Positions 1 to 10,265 of a DNA stretch of 64,000 bases are shown piece by piece. Under the pieces are notes generated by a model. It was not told where the DNA came from. It ran no database searches and was given only the letters and a program-made list of their open reading frames with translations. The stretch is from Megascapheus bottae. Its lineage: Eukaryota; Chordata; Mammalia; Rodentia; Geomyidae. Location of the stretch: positions 1,750,861-1,814,860 of the forward strand of contig JANJXV010000189.1 of NCBI GenBank assembly GCA_024803745.1. The letters run 5' to 3'. Position 1 is the stretch's first letter. Every line of letters begins with the position of its first letter. The position numbers and the translations under genes were made by a program.

Positions 1-420
1 GTCTCTTGCTTTAGGTTCCCCACCAGACACTGCCTAGACCTTGTCTCTAGCCCCAGGCTTCCCTGAGACCTGGGTTGGTCCTAGGTACCCTCCTGGGCTG
101 CTCTGAGACCCTAAGTGACCCTTGGGTGTCCCAAACTGCCCTGAGAGCTGCCTGGCCAGGCCTAGGTCCCTGGTGCCAGCTGTCCCTTGATCTACTAGGC
201 TGGCCCTTAGTCTCTCACCAGGTTATTCAGATGGCCCTACCTGCTAGATGCTCCTCCCTGACCTAGGTTCTGTGCTCATTACCCTCACCAATATGCCTGC
301 TTATCTATTATTCATGCTCACAACTGTGACCCAAAATCCAGTGGCCCAAGGAGGAAGAACAGAATCAGTGAAATCACCAGACATGAATGGCCCCATTACT
401 TTCTCTGCAGGCCTTTATCC
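1..420. other. Unassigned C/T-rich sequence with degenerate short repeats
   Basis: No gene is recognised. The first 250 bases repeat loose variants of CCTAGG, CCTGAGACC and CCCTTGG at irregular spacing, which looks like a decayed low-complexity or minisatellite tract. It lies outside the part I can align to the second copy of the segmental duplication. Confidence 0.3.
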
Positions 421-3400
421 AGTGGCTGAGACAGCCTCTGGGAAGATTCCCAGAGAAGTGTTAGTGGCAGATATAGGACAAATATAGGCATTGTTAGTCA
501 ATACCTCTGTCCACACTGCATAGCCAGCAAGGTGTACAGAAGATGTTCCAACTGAACAGAGTTCATCAGGTTGAAGAACATCTTAGTAAGCTCTCTTCAC
601 AAATTTCCTCATCCTGATGAATCACAAAGGCTTTCTAAAGTTTATTTTATAGTTTTGAATGAAAGATTCTTATGGTACAAGAGAGATCTGGGGTGATAGT
701 GAGGCATCAGTCGCATCATCTCATGTGCTCATCTCTTCTAGGAGCTGCTTTAAGGCAGACCGCATACCATCCGTACCCCCAAGTGGTGGCACAAAGAAAA
801 GACACAAGGTCTCATGAGAGTAAAGTATGTATTAAGAAGCAAGGCACAATTGAGGAGACATCGTCAGTTTGCAGAGGATGTGCTTATACACGAAGAGATT
901 TGCTATGTATGTACTTGAATTTTTCCTGAGGAAAACATATCTCATGAGGAATTATGTGAGAAGCATGGTATGCGTGAGCAGGGGATATACTAGCCTTAAG
1001 ATATTTATCCCCCTTTGCCTATGCTGACAGGCATGATTGACTGGAGACACAGGCTTTCTGAGAGGCAAGTTTGTCCCAGAGTTGTCACAGTCTGTGACTC
1101 TCCTGGCTACTGACAGAATGGCTGTGGCCAGTGGGGCTGGTTTGGGGAAAAGAGACCCTGTGGTTGTTCACTTGGCTTTTTTCTAAGTAGGAAGAAGCCA
1201 TGTGGTAGTGAGAGTGGTTAGTTGATGGCAGTGGAAATGTCTTAACAGGAGTCTGAAATTCTTGTTTGTGCAAAGTTTTCTAGGAGGCAGAAGACTCATG
1301 TTGCAATCTCATTTTCTTCTCTAGGATTCACCCAACAGTGCTCATGAGTGTTTGGGCTTCAGGAACTCCACTGCCCTTGAACATTCTATTTGTGGTTAAG
1401 TCTTGCTTCTGGGTCCTGGCTGACTGAATCTGTGAATTTGCAGTGAGTTATTCTGAATTTTGTAGTGAGTTTTGTCTTTAGTAGGAAAAAAATGGTATAA
1501 AAATTCTTTATCTGGTTTCTGAAATGACTCTTTGGAGAATGCTATCCTTTGTCTGATATAGACAGGGAAGAGTTCTTCTTCATAGTTCTTGTTTTCCTGA
1601 CCTGGGCAGAAGGGGCTCAGCTCCTGGCCTTATAAGGACCTCATTCCTGCAGGTTTTCCTTCTGCATCCTAGTTTTGGGCCTTTCACAGCTCTCTTTTTC
1701 ATCAGGCCTATGAAAGTTTTTGCTATGCCATGTACCCTGGAGGTTGGATGTCTTGACCTCTTGCTGCTTCTTCATGTGTCCTATTCTTGGTATTGCAGAG
1801 CTTATCTCATAAGAAGTGGATGGGAGGTAGCATGTTTGTGGCAAACAGCACCTCAGGGCACAAGCTTGCAGGAATGCATCAGCATCTGAGTTCTGTAGGA
1901 TAACTTCAATAGGAGGACTTTTGCTTGTATTGCACTGCTCTTCCTGGATGCCTGGAAATAGAAATTCTGGAGGGTAATTGTGTTTGAATGGTCCCCTCAA
2001 GTTCTAAATTTCTGAGGTTCAAATTATTGGAGTCCTTATTGACTGTCAAGTTAGTGGGCTGTTGCTCTTCATCGTCTGCCATTTCACTGAGATCTTCAGT
2101 CTTTTCAGTTGTGGATTCAACAAAGACTTCTAATATGGATACACTGGCAGAGGCTTCCTTTGTCTTCTGTCTCACACATGCCCATTACTGGGCTTGTAGT
2201 TGGCTCTGGACTGCTTCCCTGTGGTTCTGGCACAATGTCATGGTGCCAGGTTCTTCCTACTAGGCTGTGAGATCTAGACTTAGAAAGCAGTCTACCTTCC
2301 CCTCCAGTTGGAGAAGTTGGAGAGACCTCTTTGGGAACCACACTAGTGACTATAGAGTATTCCTCTGAGTTTCGTAAGGTGAAGGTGGTTGAGAAGCCTG
2401 TATGGTATGACCTTCAGTGCTTTTTTTCTTTCTCTACCATTTTTGGTACTTTGTGAAGAGCTTCTCCCTACAATGCGCCCCCCCCCCTTCACTGTCAGGA
2501 CAGGACAGGTATGGAGAAGCTTCCTCGGAAACTGGCACAGGGGAAGCCTTTTTCAAAGTAAGGTGATTTATGGGCTTGAGAATCTTTAGGGACAAGCCCC
2601 ACTTGTGCTTCACCCAAAGCTTCTTGATATGCGCCTCCAGCAGCTGTTGGCTGGCAGCATCCAAGTGGGAAGCCTCCTGGGAGGAGCTCTTGCAGCTTTC
2701 CCTAGTCTCAGTTGATCTGCTCCCATTTTGAGATGAGATGGGCTTTTAGGGTTTCTTCTAGGCATTTCTTTTTAAATGAGTCAAATAAGTGTATTTTGAA
2801 CCACTACTTGATAGTTTCATCAGATCACTTTCTAATTCTCTCTCGGTTTTGGCATCTAGAAAATCTGAGAAGCTTTCTGTGTCCCTATCCAGTTCTTTCA
2901 CTACCCTGCTCATATAATGTTCTAGGTCCCTTTTGGAGTTCTTCCATTTCTGAAATACTTTTGAGCACTCCGTGGTTGCCTTTAGTATATTATGGCAGAT
3001 ATCACCTACAAATATGGAGTTCTGTAAACACCCATGCTGTCCTCTGCCTGGTCTTTTCCTGAGAAATTCTCTTCAGCAGACAGCTGAATCTTGAATTTTG
3101 TTCTATAGAGGTGTTGTGGGAGCCCTCTTGGAGAAGATTATGTTCTAGCTTTTCCCTCAACTCCAAGCCGACTGAATCACTTGGAAGGCTGAGAAAGCTT
3201 CTCTTTTGCAAGGGGACTTGATAATGAGTAAAATCTTTTTGAAACTGTTTAAGCACAGCGCGTAAAATCCTATGACTCTCTTGAGTGCTTCTTTACAAGG
3301 TGATTTTCTAACTGCTGAACAGCAAGTAGAATAGGACATTTGGCCTTTTTCTGGTTTGTAAGGCCAGAAAATGTACAGCTCTTTGTTGGAGGTGAATGAC

Positions 3401-5237
3401 ATGGTGGGAATGGTGTCAAGATGGAACCTGGGCATGGGCCTGGGACTCAGCCACTGGGGAGATTAGGCCAGGGCAAGATTGGAATGAAGTGTTGAGATTG
3501 CTCCAAATAAGTTAGTAAGGGCTGTGGTAGAAAAAATTGTGGAGGTACTTTAGCCTGAATTTGTTTTCAGAGAATCTGTTCAATCAGACAGAGGGTAAGT
3601 GTAGTGGCTGACCAGACATTTGGACAGGGGCCACTGGGGACTTGCCATTCAGAAAGGGAAGGCCCCAGAGCAGCTTAGCTGCATTTCTACTCTAAGTAGT
3701 CCTCCAAGACTGTGAGGGGAAGATAGCTTCTGAAAATCAGGACACTGCTGTGGTTTTCTCCTTGTGTTCCAGAAGGTCTGTGGGAGGCAGTGCCTTGTGC
3801 TCTGCCCAGTGACTTCATCATGTTCCCCAGAGAATCCAGAGGGTGTTCGTTCTCCTGCCCAGCATTCAGTTTTGCCCTCTTACTAATCACTATCTCCAGC
3901 AGCTCCAGGGTGTCAGAGTTGAGAGCTGTTGGCTGGAGAGCAGCAATGTGGGGTGCTTTCTGGTGGGACTTCCGTGAAATTACATGGAGGAAGACTTGAA
4001 TTTGAGTCATGCCTGGGTGGAGTGCAGGCCACAGATCAAGAATAAGAAGGGGGAGAGGAATGTGCAGGTGAGCATAGTAAGTATTCTCCTAGAGTAATCA
4101 AAGTCTAGCGGTTGAGATACAACTTTGGGATGAGTGTGACCCACCAGAAACTGAGAAACCCATCTGTACTTGTGACAAGGTAGAGGCCAGAGGTTGAGAG
4201 AACTTGGGGAAAGGGGTTGGTGAAGTCTTCAGGGACAAAATGCTAGAGAAAGTATCCTCAGAGTGCCTAGGTGACTGTTGGGCTGTGACAGATTCTGAGT
4301 TGAAAACTTCCCCCGGGACATCTCCATTTAAGAAATACTAAAAAAGTTGTGATGTCATGGATTCCCTAGGTGGGTGTAGGAAACCAGAGAAAACCTTTAT
4401 TCAAGGAAGGGCAAGGTTTATTACCTGCTATCAATGACACCCACTGAGCCACACCCTGATTTTTACATAGCCCTTACGTCTCTACATCCTGTGGCTTCAG
4501 CCATATCGCAGGTCAGCCTTAAGCCTTCCTCAATCCCAAGACAATCCCATTCCCTGGACTAGTAGAAGTGCAGGCACGGAGACATGGAAAATCTTTACAT
4601 AGTAAACTAGTTCATGAATGTCCTCGAGCTGTTCCCATGTGTCTCTGCAAACTAGAAACAGAGACTGTGGTTATGACAGAAGGATGGATCCTGGGTCTTA
4701 CAGGAGGTTGAATGAAACATCCCTTTGTTAGAGAATGTGGAAGTTTAAACTGGATACCAAACCTTAGTTCATGGTCACAAGACTTGTGCCATTGTGAGGT
4801 AGGCAAAACAAAGGACAGTGCTTCTTTATTTACAAAGGCACCTCCCGATCTGCTAACACCCATTACCTATAGAACCTCCCTTGTGAGTCAGGGAGAAAGT
4901 ACATATCATCTCTAATATTTAAATGCCATCTCTATTATTCAGAGTTCTTAGAGAAGTGCTTCGGTCCAGAAGCGGGCCTGGAGGTCACACCTCCATTTCA
5001 AGGCAGCTTCTTAAACCCTTCCTGCTTTGTAAGGAAGTGTATCACAGCCTCATTTCAAGCAGAGAACCTGAGAAGTGTCTCCAGTTCTGATCTCTTCCCC
5101 AGGAATTTCCTTCTAAGGGCTGAACAAACTGACATCCTTGGCAACCTGGCTGTGGTTGTCAGAGACGGTGATCAGCGATCATATCCCCTTGTGAGAAAGT
5201 ACAGAGCCTACCTTTCAAAAAAACCTTTTCTTCCTGC

Positions 5238-5424
5238 TTTTTTTTTTGTGTGTGCCAGTTTTGGGGCTGGACACTGTCTCTGAGTTTTCTTTCAAGGCTA
5301 GCATTTTACAACTTGAGCCGTATCACCAGTTCTAGTTTTTCCTGTGTATGTGGTACTGAGGAATCAAACCCAGGGCTTCATGTATACTAGGAAAGCACTC
5401 TGCCACTAGGCCACATTCCCGTCC
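5238..5424 (-). mobile_element. ID-like SINE inserted in SPATA31 copy A exon 2
   Basis: Read on the minus strand this is an ID-like element (tRNA-type box region plus the CCACTTGAGCC-complement segment and an A-rich tail, seen as a T run at 5239). It separates the two halves of the exon-2 coding homology and is absent from copy B at 50591-50645. Imperfect flanking repeats (TTCTTCCTGCT, TCTTCTTGCTC) look like an aged target-site duplication. Confidence 0.8.
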
Positions 5425-6059
5425 CTCTTCTTGCTCTTCATCTGGGCTTTCTTCTCCACACATTGCTGAAAGACAAGAAAAACTGGACTTATACCTCTTT
5501 ATTCTTTTCCTTTGCATACACAAGTTCAGATACGTGCTGCTCCTGGATAAAATGATCTTGCCTTCCCCTGTGTCCCTGTATTTCTTTTTCTCATTGTGTG
5601 GCTGAAAATAAGTTCTGTTTTTATTAAGAAATATATTGGGGTTTCTATATGAGATAACAAATCACCTAAGTACTTTCTCCTCCCTAGACCACGGAACCTG
5701 CTTTTCAGGTGCCTCTTAGCTCCCAGGTTGGCTTTTGTTTCCTGAGTCCAAGGGTGAGCTTAGCCTCTGATGGGAGGTCTGCATGGACCTTGAACAGTCC
5801 TCTAATCAACCTAATGCTGGGAAAAGTGTGGTACTCAGGCCCCTGCTCTGACATGGGATTGAGTGTTCAAGTCCTCAGCTCTCAGAAGTCTAGTCCTGGG
5901 TTGCTGAGTTTCAGGACTTGATTTAACCCTGCCATTTGCTGCATACCGCACAGGTGTTTTGAGAGCTCAGTATATTATCTTATGCCACTCTCACCCTGCT
6001 CTGTTCTGACAGTGCCTAGGAGAAGGTCCTTCTCCATTATTTTTCAACTTGATTTGGAA

Positions 6060-6600
6060 AAGTGGAATCAGCATTAAAGAAAAGATTCATTTTTAATTAA
6101 CTTTAAGTAGTTTTATAAAGGTGTTACCATGTAACAAACAGTTTATGAATATACTATATCTTGATCAATGATAACACTTTCAACATCCTTACCCATCCCT
6201 CTCTCATTCTCCCCTTCCCTGGTTCTTGTTAATTTTGTAGGATATACATTGGAATCATCTACGTTTTTCCCCCCTTCTCTTCTTCCCACTCTATGCCTTT
6301 CAAGTACTTACTTCCTGGTGTTGTATTTTGCTCAAGTTTGATTTGCAATCTCCCTTGAAAATACCATATTCACTTAATACATTTATGTACACTTGTATAC
6401 AAATCTAGCCTGTTTATTTGCGAAGCTAAATCTAACTTCCACATATAAAGGAAAGCATGATCCTTCATCTCTTTGGGACTGACCTAATTTACTTAATGTG
6501 ATTTTTTTCCAAGTTTTCCTATTTCTTTACAAGTTATAGAATATCATTCGTTCTAATGGATGAGTAAAATCCCATTTTGGGGCGGTTTGTCCCTAAGCTT
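6060..6600 (-). mobile_element. Old L1 3' fragment, antisense
   Basis: The T-rich start and the run ending AATGGATGAGTAAAATCCC resemble the L1 region at 17700 onward read in the same antisense direction. The right part (6345-6600) is shared with copy B near 51060-51270. The left part is missing from copy B, so it was probably deleted there. Confidence 0.6.
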
Positions 6601-8097
6601 GTTCTTTCTCTCACGTGTTGGTGACGATGGATTTCCCTAGAATCAGAGAAGTAGTAGCAGGAGCAAGAGCCCCACTCCACTCACAACAACATTGTCAAGT
6701 TGGTGAGGTCAGGGCCCAGCCATGGACTGCAACACTTTTCAGAGAAAAGAGAGGATTCTGTATCATCTGAATCACACTGTTGCTCTTGAGCAACTGAATT
6801 CTGGGAGTTTTCTTTGGCAATATATAGTCAGTGAAGGCTTGTGCCTGGATTTCTAGTAAGTCCCTAAAGGAGAGGAGTGACAATGCCTAATAAAGCCCTC
6901 CCCTTCCCTCTAGCTCAGCACTTTCTTCCCTCCTCGGTCTCTAGATTTCCACCTCGAAGCTCACCTGCTCAGCCTGTCAGAGACAGACCTCAGTCTATTT
7001 CCCAAGCTTTTCCCCTTGAACCAAGATATTAGCTGTTTCTTTGGAGATTACTGTTTGAAGTCCATACGGTTCATAGTTTTTGAAAATGTGGACTTAGCTC
7101 TGGGATTTGTGTTGTTTCACATGGCTTTGTAGTCTCAAGATCATCTCTGTCTCAGCTTCCAACTTTCCTATGTTACTGGAAATATACTTCTCTGAATTCC
7201 ATGTCAATTCACAAGAAGTGAGATTAGTATCTTAAAGGAAATAAAGTTTTATTAATTTGCAGGCAAAATGAGAACTACTTGAGCTATTGTTTGAGAAAAA
7301 AAGAGCAGTCCTGGTGGATAGTGAAAGAGGGACAGCTTTTATAGAGCTTTTATAGAGCTTTCTGATGGACTTAAGTACTGAGGCCTGATGTGCAGCCAAA
7401 TGGAGGTTTGAGGCCTGCGGGTTTCTAAATGTGCTGCCCGTTAGTCTCTGGAGATGTATTCCTTGTCCTGAAAGTTCCTTCAATACTCTGGTAAGCAAGC
7501 TAAGGAGAGGAGGGTGGTGACCTTGCCTGGAGCCATTCTGAATTTCCTCTCCTAGGTAATGGCAAAGGAGGGGGGGAGGGGAGAGGGGAGGAATGACAGT
7601 ATAGTGAGAAAGAATAGAAAAATGCTGCTTTTTAAAAAGCTTGTATAACTGAAAGTATCCTGGGTAAGTTGAGATAAAATTTAACATGAGAGCTTATTTA
7701 GATGTTGGTTCCTGTTACATTTTCCCCATTGTTAGTTTTACCCATGGATTTCTACAGAAAGGGCATCGTAATTGTCTTGATATTTCCTGTTGAAATGAGT
7801 AATGTCCTAGATGACTTGATGTCTCAGATCTGCAATCCCAGTTAAGCAGGAGACAGAGGTAGAAGACTGAAGTCCAAGTTGCCTCAGGGAAGAAATACCA
7901 GAAAAAATAATTACAAAGCAAGAAAAAAAATGGAGCCCTAGCTTTGCCTAGTAAGTGTGAGGCCCATACCACTCTACTACTAAAAAAAAAATTAAAAGAA
8001 AAATCTAGTATGGAATTAGGGTTCCATATTTTTGTTTTCACACTTTGACCAACATTGATTTTCTCCTTCGTGGATGTTTTTGTTTTCTTTTGTTTTG

Positions 8098-8288
8098 TTT
8101 TTGCCAATCCTGGGGCTTGAACTTACGTCCTGGGCACTGTTCTGAGCTTCTTTTGCTCAAGGCTAGCACTCTATCACTTGAGCCATAGCACCACTTTTGG
8201 CCTTTTCTGTTTATATGGTACCAGAAATTGAACCTAGGGTTTCATGCATGCTAAGCAAGCACTCTGCCACTAGGCCACACTCCTGGCT
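8098..8288 (-). mobile_element. ID-like SINE, private to copy A
   Basis: Nearly full-length antisense element: TTTTGCC, GGGGCTTGAAC, CCATAGCACCACTT and AAGCACTCTGCCACTAGGCC blocks in order. Copy B lacks it at the matching place (about 53100), so it inserted after the duplication. Confidence 0.85.
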
Positions 8289-8296
8289 CCAAGTTT

Positions 8297-8409
8297 AGTT
8301 TTTGGTGTATGCTTTTTCTGAGGCTTGAACCCAGAGCGTAGATACTGTCTCTGAAATTTTGCTCAAGGCTAGCACTCTGCTACTTAACCCACAGTTCTAC
8401 TTGTTTCAG
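8297..8409 (-). mobile_element. Partial ID-like SINE, shared with copy B
   Basis: Antisense fragment with the GAGGCTTGAACCC and CAAGGCTAGCACTCTGC blocks. The matching fragment is at 53110-53212 in copy B, so insertion predates the duplication. Confidence 0.7.
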
Positions 8410-8569
8410 CTTTGTTTATAACAGTTATTCTAGTAGAATTTAATTTGTAGCTTTAATTTGTCCTAATGACTAGAGGTGTTTCATGATATTGTACATCTAC
8501 TCTGGAAAGATTCCAATTGATGTCCTGTGCCAGTTTCAAATTTGGTTTGATTTTAATTAATAAATTTAT

Positions 8570-8680
8570 TGCTATTTTGTGCCTGTCCTGAGGCTCGAAC
8601 TCAAGGCCTGGGCTCTGTCTCTGAGCATTTTTGGTGGTCAAGGGTAGTACTCTACTACTTGAGGCACAGCTCCACTCCCA

Positions 8681-8730
<50 letters not shown>

Positions 8731-8850
8731 TAATTGGCAGTATACTCTCTTGTACTTTCCTTCTATGCTGGCTTCAATCTGTGATCCTCAGATTTCAGCC
8801 TCCTTAGTTGCTAGGATTACAGGCATAAGCCACCAGGACCCAGCAGTTCA
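8570..8850 (-). mobile_element. Composite 7SL/ID SINE with internal (TG)n
   Basis: Antisense dimer: an ID-like block (8575-8680), a (TG)n tract (about 8682-8730), then a 7SL/B1-like block with AGTTGCTAGGATTACAGGC near 8807. Copy B has the same arrangement at 53382-53640, so it inserted before the duplication. Confidence 0.8.
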
Positions 8851-9464
8851 TAGTTTTTTGTTCATTTAGTGACTTATCTTTCAAGTTTCCAAGCAGGAAT
8901 AGACATAAGAAAATGCAACACTACACAAGGTTTTGTTCTATGCAGTTATTTTCTTAAAGCCACAGTAGTTACTTCTGTCCTAACCTTTCATTTTCAACTA
9001 ATTTCCAATTTAGTAAAGTCATTGCTCAATATTATGCTGTGCAAGACTAATGCACAGCATCACTCATCTCATAACGGATCTCCTTAGTGTGAAGTATATT
9101 GAACTGTTTAGAATGAGTTCGGAGTGAGCATCTGTCTATGACCAGAGCTGTTTCTAAGGACTCCTTGCCAGTCTCCTCAGCCTGGCCCGTTGTGAGGGAC
9201 TTTGCGGTCTGGTATGCACTTCTCACGGACGCCGCCCAGGGCATTACTGACACCGTAGCAATGAACAAGAGCAGCAGGCTTGCTTGGCTCACCATGCTCC
9301 AGGGGCACCATGCCATGTGCTGGCAAGTTGGGGTGTGGTTATGGCTCATCTTTGGTGCATAGCCTTCCCTAAAACACAGAAGAAAAGAGAGGAGCAAGGA
9401 GATATTAGCGCCAAGCGGAGGACTGAAGGACTGCACCCAGTGGGAGAAGCCACCAAGTGAGGAC

Positions 9465-9548
9465 ATGGACCCCGCAGCAGGAGCCTACCTAAGGATGCTT
9501 GTACTTCTCTCTATGCAGACCTGGAACCCAGGAGTGGCCAGGAGCACT
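9465..9548 (+). pseudogene. Relic of CNTNAP3-type first coding exon (copy A)
   Basis: An ATG opens 28 codons that end exactly at a consensus donor GTGAGTGG. The translation begins MDPAAGAYLRMLVLLSMQTW. It aligns with the copy B exon 1 (54077-54161) and with the LLLLPTQTW-type signal peptide I remember for CNTNAP3. It is one base shorter than copy B before the donor, so its splice phase (0) no longer fits exon 2 (phase 1). No CNTNAP3 exon 2 was found downstream before the RalGDS-like gene. The GC-rich surroundings of copy B are CpG-poor here. I infer a decayed leftover of the duplication. Confidence 0.75.
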
Positions 9549-10014
9549 GTGAGTGGAGCAAATCATTTCACATGTCCATAAGAAACTTAAGAAAAATCTT
9601 TGTATTACTAATGCATTTTTTTTCTGAATATAGTTGGTTGGCCTGCTTCATCAAATGAAGCTAACATGAAGTGGTTTATAATTGATTTGCCTTTGTCTGT
9701 CTACAAGCTTTAGAAAGCATATTTTGATTATGGGAGCCCAAGCCCAGGCTGCTGTTTTTCAGTCACTGAGAAAACTAGTGTTTTGATATTAATAAATCTT
9801 ATAGGAAGTATGTTAAAAAATAAATCACCAACCCTGGACCAGGTGGCTTGGTCCTGCATTAGTGTCACAGATATACTGAGTTGGTATTACAACCAGGAGC
9901 AGACCAGTGAAAGGCAAGGATGTCCGGAAAGGCACAATATCCTCAGGCACAGAGCAGGTTCAGGGAAGCCTATTCCTCTCACGTTCTGAGGCTTGCTTAA
10001 AGAGAAACAGCCTT

Positions 10015-10148
10015 GCCAGGAGTTTGGCCTAGAGGTAGAGTGCTTGCCTAGCATGCATGAAGACCCAGGTTCAATCCCTCGGTATCACATACATGGGAAA
10101 AAGGCTGGAAGTGGTGTTGTGGCTCAAGTGGTAGAGCTGTAACCATGG
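10015..10148 (+). mobile_element. ID SINE with 16-bp target-site duplication
   Basis: Sense-strand ID element: GTAGAGTGCTTGCCTAGCAT, then GGTTCAATCCCTC (B-box region). It is flanked by exact 16-bp repeats AAAGAGAAACAGCCTT (9999-10014 and 10149-10164). It interrupts the CNTNAP3 intron-1 homology of copy A and is absent from copy B near 54500. Confidence 0.92.
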
Positions 10149-10265
10149 AAAGAGAAACAGCCTTCCTGAATCCCAGCTCTTTTAACAGTATCTGCACTGT
10201 TTTCTGCTTTGTTGTACTGCTGACTCTGGAGATTTCTGTGTAGCAACATTCATTTCTCATTTCCA

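Larger units (their letters stand above)
1085..6860 (-). pseudogene. SPATA31-family pseudogene (copy A)
   Basis: SPATA31 proteins are large testis-expressed proteins with an N-terminal membrane segment and one long last exon. Here the last-exon homology (about 1085-4380) is broken into short reading frames in different phases. Recognisable pieces are LLEIVISKRAKLNAGQ near 3870 and LLEAHIKKLWVKHKWGLSLK near 2600. Several lesions show the copy is dead. The last-exon acceptor AG, intact in copy B, reads AC near 4374. Exon 2 is split by a SINE (5238-5424). In exon 1 the ATG used by copy B reads ATA, followed by a frameshift and a deletion that remove the membrane segment. The CNTNAP3-like exon relic lies head-to-head about 2.6 kb away. 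Family assignment is strong; the subfamily is not determined. Confidence 0.88.
420..10265. repeat. Segmental duplication, copy A (SPATA31 / CNTNAP3 exon 1 unit)
   Basis: This interval aligns by eye, in the same orientation, to about 45530-54605. The match includes all four SPATA31 exons, the 2.5 kb spacer, a shared composite SINE near 8570-8850 (copy B 53382-53640) and the start of CNTNAP3 intron 1 (10165-10260 versus 54495-54600). Copy A is the more decayed copy. Alignment is lost after about 10265. Exact edges and percent identity were not computed. Confidence 0.85.

Noticed and set aside
8684..8869. Open frame beginning with alternating Cys-Val
   Set aside because: It is the translation of a (TG)n microsatellite inside a SINE.
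9047..9466. A 139-codon minus-strand frame with a hydrophobic segment
   Set aside because: It runs antisense through the decayed CNTNAP3 promoter region, has no recognised homology, and copy B has no counterpart frame.
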